The notes below the pieces were generated by a model that did no database searches, had not been told where the DNA came from, and worked only from the letters and a program-made list of their open reading frames with translations. A program made the position numbers and the translations under genes. This document shows, in pieces, positions 10,762 to 22,031 of a stretch of DNA of 64,000 bases. Origin of the DNA: Atherix ibis (lineage: Eukaryota > Arthropoda > Insecta > Diptera > Athericidae); assembly GCA_958298945.1 (NCBI GenBank), contig OY282608.1, forward strand, positions 64,456,951 to 64,520,950, given 5' to 3'. The first letter of the stretch is position 1; every line of letters starts with the position of its first letter.

Positions 10762-12220
10762 TTGTTGGCTTGTTGGTTTGTTGGTTTGTTGGCTTGTTGG
10801 TTTGTTGGTTTGTTAGTTTGTTGGTATGTTTGTTTGTTGGTTTGTTGGCTTGTTGGCTTGTTGGTTTGTTGGTTTGTTGGTTTGTTGGTTTTTTGGTTTG
10901 TTGGCTTGTTGGCTTGTTGGCTTGTTGGTTTGTTGGTTTGTTGGTTTTTGGTTTGTTGGTTTGTTGGCTTGTTGGCTTGTTGGTTTGTTGGTTTGTTGGT
11001 TTGTTGGTCTGTTGGTTTGTTGGTTTGTTGGCTTGTTGGTTTGTTGGTTTGTTAGTTTGTTTGTTTGTTTGTTGGTTTGTTCGTTTGTTGGTTTGTTGGT
11101 TTGTTGGTTTGTTAGTTTGTTGGCTTGTTGGCTTTTTGGTTTGTTGGCTTGTTGGCTTGTTGGCTTGTTGGTTTTTTGGTTTGTTGCTTTGTTCGTTTGT
11201 TGGTTTGTTGGTTTGTTGGCTTGTTGGTTTGTTGGTTTGTTTGTTTGTTTGTTTGTTGGTTTGTTGGTTTGTTGGTTTGTTGGTTTGTTGGTTTGTTGGT
11301 TTGTTGGTTTGTTGGTTTGTTGGTTTGTTGGTTTGTTGGTTTGTTGGTTTGTTGGTTTGTTGGTTTGTTGGTTTGTTGGCTTGTTGGCTTGTTGGTATGT
11401 TGGTTTGTTGGTTTGTTCGTTTGTTGGCTTGTTGGTTTGTTGGCTTGTTGGCTTGTTGGTTTGTTGATTTGTTGGTTTGTTGGTTTGTTCGTTTTTTGGT
11501 TTGGTTGTTTGTTAGTTTGTTCATTTGTTGGTTCGTTGGTTACTTGGTTTGTTGGTTTGTTGGTTTGTTGGTTTTTTGGCTTGTTGGTTTGTTGGTTTGT
11601 TGGTTTTTTGGTTTGTTGGTTTGTTGGTTTTTTGGTTTGTTGGTTTGTTGGTTTGTTGGTTTGTTGGTTTATTTGTTTGTTGGTTTGTTGTTTTGTTGGT
11701 TTGTTGGCTTGTTGGTTTGTTGGTTTGTTGGTTTGTTGGTTTGTTGGTTTTTTGGTTTGGTGGTTTGTTGGTTTGTTGGTTTGTTGGTTTATTTGTTTGT
11801 TGGTTTGTTGGTTTGTTGGTTTGTTGGTTTGTTGGCTTGTTGGTTTGTTGGTTTGTTGGTTTTTGGTTTATTGTTTTGTTGGCTTGTTGGCTTGTTGGTT
11901 TGTTGGTTTGTTGGTTTGTTAGTTTGTTGGTTTGTTGGTTTGTTGGCTTGTTGGTTTGTTGGTTTGTTGGTTTGTTGGTTTGTTTGTTTGTTGGTTTGTT
12001 TATTTGTTGGTTTGTTGGTTTGTTGGTTTGTTGGCTTGTTGGCTTGTTGGTTTGTTGGCTTGTTGGTTCGTTGGCTTGTTGGCTTGTTGGTTTGTTGTTT
12101 GTTGGTTTGTTCGTTTGTTCGTTTGTTGGTTTGTGGGTTTGTTGGTTTGTGGGCTTGTTGGCTTATTGGTTTGTTGGTTTGTTTGTTTGTTTGTTTGTTG
12201 GTTTGTTGGTTTGTTGGTTT
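10762..12220. repeat. Leader block with ggtatg landmark, copy 2 of 3
   Basis: The ggtatg landmark is at 10823 and the next ttgaatgg at 12221, spacing 1,398 bp, longest of the three copies. It carries ttttttggtttggttg followed by a ttcatttg unit near 11491-11527, a combination seen again near 47.59-47.63 kb. The block also contains tttttggtttattg at 11858, which is the left edge of the next tandem duplication. Confidence 0.7.
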
Positions 12221-13687
12221 GAATGGTTTGTTGGTTTGTTGGTTTGTTGGTTTGTTGGTTTGTGTGCTTATTGACTTGTTGGTTTGTTGGTTTGTGCGTT
12301 TGTTGTTTTGTGGTTTGTTGGTTTGTTGGTTTGTTGGCTTGTTGGCTTGTTGGTTTATTGGTTTTTTGGTTTGTTGGTTTGTTTGTTTGTTGGTTTGTTT
12401 GTTTGTTGCTTTGTTCGTTTGTTGGTTCGTTGGTTACTTGGTTTGTTGGTTTGTTGGTTTGTTGGTTTGTTGGTTTGTTGGTTTGTTGGTTTTTTGGTTT
12501 GTTGGTTTGTTGGTTTTTTGGTTTGTTGGTTTGTTGGTTTGTTGGTTTGTTGGTTTGTTGGTTTAGTGGTTTATTTGTTTGTTGGTTTGTTGGTTTGTTG
12601 GTTTGTTGGGTTGTTGGTTTGTAGGCTTGTTGGTTTGTTGGTTTGTTGGTTTGTTGGTTTGTTGGTTTGTTGGTTTAGTGGTTTGTTGGTTTGTTGGTTT
12701 GTCGGTTTGTTGGTTCGGTGGTTTGTTGGTTTGTTGGTTCGGTGGTTTGTTGGTTTGTTGGTTTATTGGTTTGTTGGTTTGTTGGTTTGTTGGTTTGTTG
12801 GTTTGTTGGTTTGTTGGTTTTTTGGTTTGCTGGTTTGTTGGTTTGTTGGTTTGTTGGTTTGTTGGCTTGTTGGTTTGTTGGTTTGTTGGTTTCTTGATTT
12901 GTAGGTTTGTTGGTTTGTTCGTTTGTTGGTTTGTTGGTTTGTTGGTTTGTTGGCTTGTTGGCTTGTTGGTTTTTTGGCTTGTTGGTTTTTTGGTTTGTTG
13001 GTTTGTTGGGTTGTTGGTTTATTTGTTTGTTGGTTTGTTGGTTTGTAGGTTTGTTGGTTTGTTGGTTTGTTTGTTTGTTGGTTTGTACGTTTGTTGGTTT
13101 GTTGGTTAATTGGTTTGTTGGTTTGTTGGCTTGTTGCTTTTTTGGTTTGTTGGTTTTTTGGTTTGTTGGTTTGTTGGTTTGTTGGTTTGTTGGTTTGTTG
13201 TTTTATTTGTTTGTTGTTTTGTTTGGCTTGTTGGTTTGTTGGTTTGTTGGTTTTTTGGTTTTTTGGTTTGTTGGTTTGTTGGTTTATTCGTTTGTTGGTT
13301 TGTTGGTTTGTTGGCTTGTTGGCTTGTTGGTTTGTTGGTTTGTTGGATTGTTAGTTTTTTGGTTTGTTGGTTTGTTGGCTTGTTGGTTTGTTGGTTTGTT
13401 GGCTTGTTGGTTTGTTGGTTTGTTGGTTTGTTGGTTTGTTGGTTTGTTGGCTTGTTGGCTTGTTGGTTTGTTGGTTTGTTGGTTTGTTGGTTTGTTGGCT
13501 TGTTGGCTTGTTGGCTTGTTGGCTTGTTGGTTTGTTGGTTTGTTGGTTTTTGCTTTGTTTGTTTGTTGGCTTGTTGGTTTGTTGGTTTGTTGGTTTGTTG
13601 GTTTGTTGGTTTGTTGGCTTGTTGGTTTGTTGGTTTGTTGGTTTGTTGGTTTGTTTGTTTGTAGGCTTGTTGGTTTGTTGGCTTGGT
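11858..13687. repeat. ~1.84-kb tandem duplication, copy 1
   Basis: The copy begins at ggtttttggtttattg (11858) and ends where the same motif starts again at 13688. Internal landmarks and their partners are ttgaatgg 12221/14047 (offset 1,826), gtacg 13085/14936 (1,851), ggattgttag near 13345/15196 (1,851) and tttttgctttg 13547/15390 (1,843). Copy 1 has a private change near 12302-12314 (ttgttttgtggtttg) that accounts for the non-multiple-of-8 step in the offset. Confidence 0.8.
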
Positions 13688-15520
13688 GGTTTTTGGTTTA
13701 TTGTTTTGTTGGCTTGTTGGCTTGTTGGTTTGTTGGTTTGTTGGTTTGTTAGTTTGTTGGTTTGTTGGTTTGTTGGCTTGTTGGTTTGTTGGTTTGTTGG
13801 TTTGTTGGTTTGTTTGTTTGTTGGTTTGTTCATTTGTTGGTTTGTTGGTTTGTTGGTTTGTTGGCTTGTTGGCTTGTTGGTTTGTTGGCTTGTTGGTTCG
13901 TTGGCTTGTTGGCTTGTTGGTTTGTTGTTTGTTGGTTTGTTCGTTTGTTCGTTTGTTGGTTTGTGGGTTTGTTGGTTTGTTGGCTTGTTGGCTTATTGGT
14001 TTGTTGGTTTGTTTGTTTGTTTGTTGGTTTGTTGGTTTGTTGGTTTGAATGGTTTGTTGGTTTGTTGGTTTGTTGGTTTGTTGGTTTGTGTGCTTATTGA
14101 CTTGTTGGTTTGTTGGTTTGTGCGTTTGTTGGTTTGTTGGTTTGTTGGTTTGTTGGTTTGTTGGCTTGTTGGCTTGTTGGTTTGTTGGTTTTTTGGTTTG
14201 TTGGTTTGTTTGTTTGTTGGTTTGTTTGTTTGTTGCTTTGTTCGTTTGTTGGTTCGTTGGTTACTTGGTTTGTTGGTTTGTTGGTTTGTTGGTTTGTTGG
14301 TTTGTTGGTTTGTTGGTTTGTTGGTTTTTTGGTTTGTTGGTTTGTTGGTTTTTTGGTTTGTTGGTTTGTTGGTTTGTTGGTTTGTTGGTTTGTTGGTTTA
14401 GTGGTTTATTTGTTTGTTGGTTTGTTGGTTTGTTGGTTTGTTGGGTTGTTGGTTTGTAGGCTTGTTGGTTTGCTGGTTTGTTGGTTTGTTGGTTTGTTGG
14501 TTTGTTGGTTTGGTGGTTTGTTGGTTTGTTGGTTTGTCGGTTTGTTGGTTCGGTGGTTTGTTGGTTTGTTGGTTCGGTGGTTTGTTGGCTTGTTGGTTTG
14601 TTGGTTTATTGGTTTGTTGGTTTGTTGGTTTGTTGGTTTGTTGGTTTGTTGGTTTGTTGGTTTGTTGGTTTTTTGGTTTGCTGGTTTGTTGGTTTGTTGG
14701 TTTGTTGGTTTGTTGGCTTGTTGGTTTGTTGGTTTGTTGGTTTCTTGATTTGTAGGTTTGTTGGTTTGTTCGTTTGTTGGTTTGTTGGTTTGTTGGTTTG
14801 TTGGCTTGTTGGCTTGTTGGTTTTTTGGCTTGTTGGTTTTTTGGTTTGTTGGTTTGTTGGGTTGTTGGTTTATTTGTTTGTTGGTTTGTTGGTTTGTAGG
14901 TTTGTTGGTTTGTTGGTTTGTTTGTTTGTTGGTTTGTACGTTTGTTGGTTTGTTGGTTAATTGGTTTGTTGGTTTGTTGGCTTGTTGCTTTTTTGGTTTG
15001 TTGGTTTTTTGGTTTGTTGGTTTGTTGGTTTGTTGGTTTGTTGGTTTGTTGTTTTATTTGTTTGTTGTTTTGTTTGGCTTGTTGGTTTGTTGGTTTGTTG
15101 GTTTTTTGGTTTTTTGGTTTGTTGGTTTGTTGGTTTATTCGTTTGTTGGTTTGTTGGTTTGTTGGCTTGTTGGCTTGTTGGTTTGTTGGTTTGTTGGATT
15201 GTTAGTTTTTTGGTTTGTTGGTTTGTTGGCTTGTTGGTTTGTTGGTTTGTTGGCTTGTTGGTTTGTTGGTTTGTTGGTTTGTTGGTTTGTTGGTTTGTTG
15301 GCTTGTTGGCTTGTTGGTTTGTTGGTTTGTTGGTTTGTTGGTTTGTTGGCTTGTTGGCTTGTTGGCTTGTTGGTTTGTTGGTTTGTTGGTTTTTGCTTTG
15401 TTTGTTTGTTGGCTTGTTGGTTTGTTGGTTTGTTGGTTTGTTGGTTTGTTGGTTTGTTGGCTTGTTGGTTTGTTGGTTTGTTGGTTTGTTGGTTTGTAGG
15501 CTTGTTGGTTTGTTGGCTTG
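13688..15520. repeat. ~1.84-kb tandem duplication, copy 2
   Basis: This is the second copy. At its left edge ggcttggtgg is fused directly to tttttggtttattg (13679-13700). Elsewhere in the window ggcttggtgg is followed by paired TTGTTGGC units and ggttggttcg, as at 15516 onward. The fusion is therefore the duplication junction, joining a late cassette landmark to an earlier one. The copy ends where its own ggcttggtgg resumes the usual order near 15516. Confidence 0.78.
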
Positions 15521-16534
15521 GTGGCTTGTTGGTTTGTTGGTTTGTTGGTTGGTTCGTTTGTTGGTTCGTTGGTTTGTTGGTTTGTTGGCTTGTTGGCTTG
15601 TTGGTTTGTTGGTTTGTTTGTTTGTTGGTTTGTTGATTTGTTCGTTTGTTGGTTTGTTGTTTTGTTGGTTTGTTGGTTTGTTGGCTTGCTGGTTTGTTGG
15701 TTTGTTGGCTTGTTGGTTCGTTGGTTTGTTAGTTTGTTGGTTTGTTGGTTTGTTGGTTTGTTGGCTTGTTGGCTTGTTGCTTTGTTGGTTTGCTGGTTTG
15801 TTGGTTTGTTGGTTTGTTGGTTTGTTGGTTTGTTGGTTTGTTGGTTTGTTGGTTTGTTGGTTTGTTGGTTTATTGATTTGTTGGCTTGTTGGTTAGTTGG
15901 GTTGTTGGTTTGTTGGTTTGTTGGTTTGTTGGTTTGTTGGTTTGTTGGCTTGTTAGTTTGTTGGTTTGTTGGTTTGTTGGCTTGTTGGCTTGTTAGTTTG
16001 TTGGTTTGTTGGTTTGTTGGTTTGTTAGTTTGTTGGTTTCTTGGTTTGTTGGTTTGTTGGTTTGTTGGCTTGTTGGTTTGTTGGTTTATTGGTTTGTTGG
16101 CTTGTTGGTTTGTTGGTTTGTTGGCTTGTTGGCTTGTTGGCTTGTTGGTTTGTTGGTTTGTTGGTTTGTTGGTTTGTTGGCTTGTTGATTTGTTGGTTTG
16201 TTGGTTTGTTGGCTTGTTGGCTTGTTGGTTTGTTGGTTTGTTGGTTTGTTGGCTTGATGGCTTGTTGGTTTGTTTGTCGGTTTGTTTGTCTTGTTGGTTT
16301 GTTGGTTTGTTGGTTTTTTGGTTTGTTGGTTTGTTGGTTTGTTGGTTTGTTGGCTTGTTGGTTTATTCGTTTGTTGGTTTGTTGGTTTGTTGGTTTGTTG
16401 GCTTGTTGGCTTGTTGGTTTGTTGGTTTGTTGGATTGTTAGTTTTTTGCGTTGTTGGTTTGTTGGCTTGTTGGTTTGTTGGTTTGTTGGCTTGTTGCTTT
16501 GTTGGTTTGTTGGTTTGTTGGTTTGTTGGCTTGT

Positions 16535-17575
16535 TGGTTTATTGGTTTGTTTTGGGTTTTTGGTTTGATGGTTTGTTGGTTTGTTGGTTTATTTGTTTGT
16601 TGGTTTGTTGCTTTGTAGGTTTGTTGGTTTGTTTGTTTGTTGGTTTGTTCGTTTGTTGGTTTGTTGGTTAATTGGTTTGTTGGTTTGTTGGTTTGTTGGC
16701 TTGTTGGTTTGTTGATTTGTTGGTTTGTAGGTTTGTTGGTTTGTTGGTTTGTTGGTTTGTAGGTTTGTTGGTTTGTTGTTTTATTTGTTTGCTCGTTTGT
16801 TTGGCTTGTTGGTTTGTTGGTTTGTTGGTTTTTTGGTTTGTTGGTTTGTTGGTTTGTTGGTTTGTTGGTTTGTTGGTTTGTTGGTTTATTTGTTTGTTGG
16901 TTTGTTGGTTTATTGGCTTGCTGGCTTGTTGGTTTGTTGGTTTGTCTGATTGTTAGTTGTTTGGTTTGTTGGTTTGTTGGCTTGTTGGTTTGTTGGTTTG
17001 TTGGCTTGTTGGTTTGTTGGTTTGTTGGTTTGTTGGTTTGTTGGTTTGTTGGTTTGTTGGTTTGTTGGCTTGTTGGCTTGTTGGTTTGTTGGTTTGTTGG
17101 TTTGTTGGTTTGTTGGCTTGTTGGTTTGTTGGCTTGTTGGTTTGTTGGTGTGTTGGTTTGTTGGTGTGTTGGTTTTTGGTTTGTTGGTTTGTTGGCTTGT
17201 TGGCTTGTTGGTTTGTTGGTTTGTTGGTTTGTTGGTTTGTTGGTTTGTTGGCTTTTTGGTTTGTTGGTTTGTTGGTTTGTTGTTTTGTTGGCTTGTTGGT
17301 TTGTTGGCTTGGTGGCTTGTTGGTTTGTTGGTTTGTTGGTTTGTTGGTTTGTTGGTTTGTTGGTTTGTTGGTTTGTTGGTTTGTTGGTTTGTTGGTTTGT
17401 TGGTTTATTGGTTTGTTGGCTTTTTGGCTTGTTGGTTTGTTGGTTTATTCATTTGTTGGTTTGTTGTTTTGTTGGTTTATTGGTTTGTTGGCTTGTTGGC
17501 TTGTTAGCTTATTGGTTTGTTGGCCTGTTGGTTTGTTGGCGTGTTGGCTTGTTGGTTAGTTGGTTTGTTGGTTTG
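16535..17575. repeat. ~1.04-kb block, copy 1 (partner 3,618 bp downstream)
   Basis: All landmarks recur at a constant offset of 3,618 bp: tttgggttttt 16551/20169, tgtctgattg 16942/20560, the ttggtgtg pair, ttggcctg 17522/21140 and ggttagttgg 17554/21172. A constant offset over 1 kb means no unit gain or loss. The one base difference I identified is A at 16715 versus G at 20333. After ~17575 the copies part. Confidence 0.88.
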
Positions 17576-19130
17576 TTCGTTTGTTGGTTTGTTCGTTTGT
17601 TGGTTTGTTTGTTTGTTGGTTTGTTGGTTTGTTGCTTTGTTGGTTTGTTGGCTTGTTGGCTTGTTGGTTTATTCGTTTGTTGGCTTGTCGGTTTGTTGGC
17701 TTGTTTGCTTGTTGGTTTGTTGGTTTGTTGGCTTGTTGGTTTGTTGGTTTCTTGGTTTGCTGGTTTGTTGGTTTGTTGGTTTATTCGTTTGTTGGTTTGT
17801 TGGTTTGTTGGCTTGTTGGCTTGTTGGTTTGTTGGTTTGTTGGCTTGTTAGTTTTTTGTTGTGTAGGTTTGTTGGCTTGTAGGTTTGTTGGTTTGTTGGC
17901 TTGTTGGCTTGTTGGTTTGTTGGTTTGTTGGTTTGTTGGTTTGTTGGTTTGTTGGTTGGTTGGCTTGTTGGTTCGTTGGTTTGATGGTTTGTTGGTTTGT
18001 TGATTTGTTGGTTTGTTGGTTTGTTGGTTTGTTGGTTTGTTGGCTTGTTGGCTTGTTGGTTTGTTGGTTTGTTTTTTCGTTCATTTGTTGGCTTGTTGGT
18101 TTGTTGGTTTGTTGGTTTGTTGGTTTGTTGGTTTGTTGGTTTGTTGGTTTGTTGGTTTGTTGGTTTGTTGGTTTGTTGGCTTGTTGGTTTGTTGGTTTGT
18201 TGGTTTGTTGGTTTGTTGGTTTGTTGGTTTCTTCGTTTGCTGGTTTGTTGGTTTGTTGGCTTGTTGGTTTGTTGCTTTTTTGGCTTGTTGGCTTGTTGGC
18301 TTATTGATTTGTTGGCTTGTTGCTTTTTTGGCTTGTTGGCTTGTTGGCTTATTGATTTGTTGGCTTGTTGGTTTGTTCGTTTGTTGGTTTGTTGGTTTGT
18401 TGGTTTGTTGGCTTGTTGGCTTGCTGGTTTGTTGGTTTGTTTGTTTGTTGGTTTGTTGGTTTGCTGGATTGTTGGTTTGTTGGTTTGTTGGCTTATTGGT
18501 TTATTGGTTTATTCGTTTGTTGTTTTGTTGGTTTGTTGCTTTTTTGGCTTGTTGGCTTGTTGGCTTATTGATTTGTTGGCTTGTTGGTTTGTTGGTTTGT
18601 TGGTTTGTTGGTTTATTCGTTTGTTGGTTTGTTGGTTTGTTGGCTTGTTGGCTTGTTGGTTTGTTGGTTTGTTGGTTGGTTCGTTTGTTAGTTTGTTCGT
18701 TTGTTAGTTTGTTTGTTTTTTGGTTTGTAGGTTTGTTGGCTTGTTGGTTTGTTGGTTTGTTGGCTTGTTGGTTTGTTGGCTTGTTGGTTTGTTGGTTTGT
18801 TGGTTTGTTGGTTTGTTGTTTTGTTGGCTTGTTGGCTTGTTGGTTCATTGGTTTGTTGGTTTGTTGGTTTGTTGGTTTGTTGGTTTGTTGGTTTGTTGGT
18901 TTATTGGCTTGTTGGCTTGTTGGTTTGTTGGTTTGTTTGTTTGTTCGTTTGTTGGTTTGTTTGTTTGTTGGCTTGTTGGTTTGTTGGTTTGTTGGTTTGT
19001 TGGTTTGTTGGTTTGTTGGTTTGTTGGTTTGTTGGTTTGTTGGTTTGTTGGTTTGTTGGTTTGTTGGTTTGTTGGTTTGTTGGTTTGTTGGCTTGTTGGC
19101 TTGTTGGTTTGTTGGCTTGTTGGTTTGTTG
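16649..19130. repeat. ~2.5-kb block, copy 1 (partner 19.9 kb downstream)
   Basis: The block matches 36560-39030. Landmark pairs are ttaattgg 16668/36579, gctttttt 18274/38177, 18322/38225 and 18538/38441, and ttcgtttg 18944/38863. The offset stays within 19,896-19,919, moving by single or double 8-bp units. The left edge coincides with ttcgtttg then ttaattgg. The right edge lies where copy 1 turns into the ttcgttggc, ttgaatgg cassette and copy 2 turns into ttcttgg-rich sequence. Confidence 0.85.
18274..18560. repeat. gctttttt triplet sub-repeat (48-bp and 216-bp spacing), copy 1
   Basis: The landmark gctttttt, followed by three TTGTTGGC-type units and ttattgattt, occurs at 18274, 18322 and 18538. 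The first two are 48 bp (6 units) apart and the third is 216 bp (27 units) further on. The same triplet with the same two spacings is at 38177, 38225 and 38441. All spacings are exact multiples of 8, consistent with in-register duplication of small blocks. Confidence 0.85.
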
Positions 19131-20155
19131 GTTTGTTGGTTTGTTGGCTTGTTGGCTTGTTGGTTTGTTGGCTTGTTGGTTCGTTGGCTTGTTGGCTTGT
19201 TGGTTTGTTGTTTGTTGGTTTGTTCGTTTGTTCGTTTGTTGGTTTGTGGGTTTGTTGGTTTGTTGGCTTGTTGGCTTATTGGTTTGTTGGTTTGTTTGTT
19301 TGTTTGTTTGTTGGTTTGTTGGTTTGTTGGTTTGAATGGTTTGTTGGTTTGTTGGTTTGTGTGCTTATTGACTTGTTGGTTTGTTGGTTTGTGCGTTTGT
19401 TGGTTTGTTGGTTTGTTGGTTTGTTGGTTTGTTGGCTTGTTGGCTTGTTGGTTTGTTGGTTTTTTGGTTTGTTGGTTTGTTTGTTTGTTGGTTTGTTTGT
19501 TTGTTGCTTTGTTCGTTTGTTGGTTCGTTGGTTACTTGGTTTGTTGGTTTGTTGGTTTGTTGGTTTGTTGGTTTGTTGGTTTGTTGGTTTTTTGGTTTGT
19601 TGGTTTGTTGGTTTTTTGATTTGTTGGTTTGTTGGTTTGTTGGTTTGTTGGTTTGTTGGTTTAGTGGTTTATTTGTTTGTTGGTTTGTTGGTTTGTTGGT
19701 TTGTTGGGTTGTTGGTTTGTTTGCTTGTTGGCTTGTTGGTTTGTTGGTTTGTTGGTTTGTTGGTTTGTTGGTTTGGTGGTTTGTTGGTTTGTTGGTTTGT
19801 CGGTTTGTTGGTTCGGTGGTTTGTTGGTTTGTTGGTTCGGTGGTTTGTTGGTTTGTTGGTTTGTTGGTTTATTGGTTTGTTGGTTTGTTGGTTTGTTGGT
19901 TTGTTGGTTTGTTGGTTTGTTGGTTTGTTGGTTTGTTGGTTTGTTGGTTTGTTGGTTTTTTGGTTTGCTGGTTTGTTGGTTTGTTGGTTTGTTGGTTTGT
20001 TGGCTTGTTGGTTTGTTGGTTTGTTGGTTTCTTGATTTGTAGGTTTGTTGGTTTGTTGGTTTGTTGGTTTGTTGGTTTGTTGGTTTGTTGGCTTGTTGGC
20101 TTGTTGGTTTTTTGGCTTGTTGGTTTTTTGGTTTGTTGGTTTGTTGGGTTGTTGG
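18710..20155. repeat. ~1.45-kb block, copy 1 (partner ~2.69 kb downstream)
   Basis: The block runs from ttttttggtttgtagg (near 18717) through ttgaatgg (19334) to a gggttg unit near 20147. The partner copy starts near 21399 and includes gaatgg at 22032. Offsets are 2,682 bp at the left and 2,698 bp from the ttgaatgg landmark onward, a two-unit difference. Between the two copies lies the second copy of the 1.04-kb block, so the segment from ~18.7 to ~22.9 kb is a tandem duplication containing foreign array sequence. Confidence 0.8.
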
Positions 20156-22031
20156 TTTATTGGTTTGTTTTGGGTTTTTGGTTTGATGGTTTGTTGGTTT
20201 GTTGGTTTATTTGTTTGTTGGTTTGTTGCTTTGTAGGTTTGTTGGTTTGTTTGTTTGTTGGTTTGTTCGTTTGTTGGTTTGTTGGTTAATTGGTTTGTTG
20301 GTTTGTTGGTTTGTTGGCTTGTTGGTTTGTTGGTTTGTTGGTTTGTAGGTTTGTTGGTTTGTTGGTTTGTTGGTTTGTAGGTTTGTTGGTTTGTTGTTTT
20401 ATTTGTTTGCTCGTTTGTTTGGCTTGTTGGTTTGTTGGTTTGTTGGTTTTTTGGTTTGTTGGTTTGTTGGTTTGTTGGTTTGTTGGTTTGTTGGTTTGTT
20501 GGTTTATTTGTTTGTTGGTTTGTTGGTTTATTGGCTTGCTGGCTTGTTGGTTTGTTGGTTTGTCTGATTGTTAGTTGTTTGGTTTGTTGGTTTGTTGGCT
20601 TGTTGGTTTGTTGGTTTGTTGGCTTGTTGGTTTGTTGGTTTGTTGGTTTGTTGGTTTGTTGGTTTGTTGGTTTGTTGGTTTGTTGGCTTGTTGGCTTGTT
20701 GGTTTGTTGGTTTGTTGGTTTGTTGGTTTGTTGGCTTGTTGGTTTGTTGGCTTGTTGGTTTGTTGGTGTGTTGGTTTGTTGGTGTGTTGGTTTTTGGTTT
20801 GTTGGTTTGTTGGCTTGTTGGCTTGTTGGTTTGTTGGTTTGTTGGTTTGTTGGTTTGTTGGTTTGTTGGCTTTTTGGTTTGTTGGTTTGTTGGTTTGTTG
20901 TTTTGTTGGCTTGTTGGTTTGTTGGCTTGGTGGCTTGTTGGTTTGTTGGTTTGTTGGTTTGTTGGTTTGTTGGTTTGTTGGTTTGTTGGTTTGTTGGTTT
21001 GTTGGTTTGTTGGTTTGTTGGTTTATTGGTTTGTTGGCTTTTTGGCTTGTTGGTTTGTTGGTTTATTCATTTGTTGGTTTGTTGTTTTGTTGGTTTATTG
21101 GTTTGTTGGCTTGTTGGCTTGTTAGCTTATTGGTTTGTTGGCCTGTTGGTTTGTTGGCGTGTTGGCTTGTTGGTTAGTTGGTTTGTTGGTTTGTTGGTTT
21201 GTTGGTTTGTTGGTTTGTTGTTTTGTTGGCTTGTTGGCTTGTTGGTTCATTGGTTTGTTGGTTTGTTGGTTTGTTGGTTTGTTGGTTTGTTGGTTTGTTG
21301 GTTTGTTGGCTTGTTGGCTTGTTGGTTTGTTGGCTTGTTGGCTTGTTGGTTCATTGGTTTGTTGGTTTGTTGGTTTGTTGGTTTGTTAGTTTGTTTGTTT
21401 TTTGGTTTGTAGGTTTGTTGGCTTGTTGGTTTGTTGGTTTGTTGGCTTGTTGGTTTGTTGGCTTGTTGGTTTGTTGGTTTGTTGGTTTGTTGGTTTGTTG
21501 GTTTGTTGTTTTGTTGGCTTGTTGGCTTGTTGGTTCATTGGTTTGTTGGTTTGTTGGTTTGTTGGTTTGTTGGTTTGTTGGTTTGTTGGTTTGTTGGTTT
21601 ATTGGCTTGTTGGCTTGTTGGTTTGTTGGTTTGTTTGTTTGTTCGTTTGTTGGTTTGTTTGTTTGTTGGCTTGTTGGTTTGTTGGTTTGTTGGTTTGTTG
21701 GTTTGTTGGTTTGTTGGTTTGTTGGTTTGTTGGTTTGTTGGTTTGTTGGTTTGTTGGTTTGTTGGTTTGTTGGTTTGTTGGTTTGTTGGCTTGTTGGCTT
21801 GTTGGTTTGTTGGCTTGTTGGTTTGTTGGTTTGTTGGTTTGTTGGCTTGTTGGCTTGTTGGTTTGTTGGCTTGTTGGTTCGTTGGCTTGTTGGCTTGTTG
21901 GTTTGTTGTTTGTTGGTTTGTTCGTTTGTTCGTTTGTTGGTTTGTGGGTTTGTTGGTTTGTTGGCTTGTTGGCTTATTGGTTTGTTGGTTTGTTTGTTTG
22001 TTTGTTTGTTGGTTTGTTGGTTTGTTGGTTT
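19334..22031. repeat. HOR interval between ttgaatgg landmarks 5 and 6 (2,698 bp)
   Basis: The interval starts with a normal cassette (tttacttgg near 19532, agtgg near 19664, gtcgg near 19799, ttcggtgg near 19812, gctgg near 19967). At ~20155 it switches abruptly: gggttgttggtttatt should continue to ttatttg and gtacg as in other cassettes, but continues to ttggtttgttttggg instead. The rest is the 1.04-kb block copy 2 and a second copy of 18.7-19.3 kb. The switch is a chimeric junction. Confidence 0.82.
20153..21193. repeat. ~1.04-kb block, copy 2
   Basis: This is the partner of 16535-17575 at constant offset 3,618 bp. It contains tttgggttttt 20169, tgtctgattg 20560, the ttggtgtg pair near 20764-20783, ttggcctg 21140 and ggttagttgg 21172. 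To the right it joins a run of plain units and ttcattgg near 21244, whereas copy 1 continues into paired TTGTTCGT units. Confidence 0.88.

Larger units (their letters stand above)
7128..12220. repeat. HOR interval between ttgaatgg landmarks 2 and 3 (5,093 bp)
   Basis: The cassette order can be followed: tacttgg 7271, agtgg 7361, ggtgcggtgg near 7588 (a variant of ttcggtgg), ggttcggtgg 7612, gtacg 7985, ttaattgg 8005, tttattcg 8183, ggattgttag 8245, ggttggttca 8438, CTCAT 8771, ggttagttggg 8909 and cttgatgg 9279. It then repeats part of this order a second time before entering leader block copy 2 at 10762. The part from ~7.65 to ~8.4 kb matches 12.75-13.5 kb at an offset of 5,100 bp (gtacg 7985/13085, ggattg 8245/13345). 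Confidence 0.8.
14047..19333. repeat. HOR interval between ttgaatgg landmarks 4 and 5 (5,287 bp)
   Basis: After the cassette part (14.05-16.5 kb), the interval passes through tttgggttttt at 16551, ttaattgg near 16668, tgtctgattgttag near 16942, paired ttggtgtg units near 17146-17165, ttcattt near 17449 and ttggcctg at 17522. It then enters a stretch with several gctttttt units (18.27-18.55 kb). The right-hand 2.5 kb is shared with 36.6-39.0 kb, and ~1 kb of it is shared with 20.2-21.2 kb. Confidence 0.8.

Noticed and set aside
10413..12566. Longest + strand open frame (717 codons, Cys/Trp/Phe/Leu/Val-rich), a possible membrane protein
   Set aside because: It is the stop-free 8-bp unit read in frame. 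Equivalent frames overlap it on the same strand, there is no codon-position bias visible, and no domain other than the octapeptide cycle.
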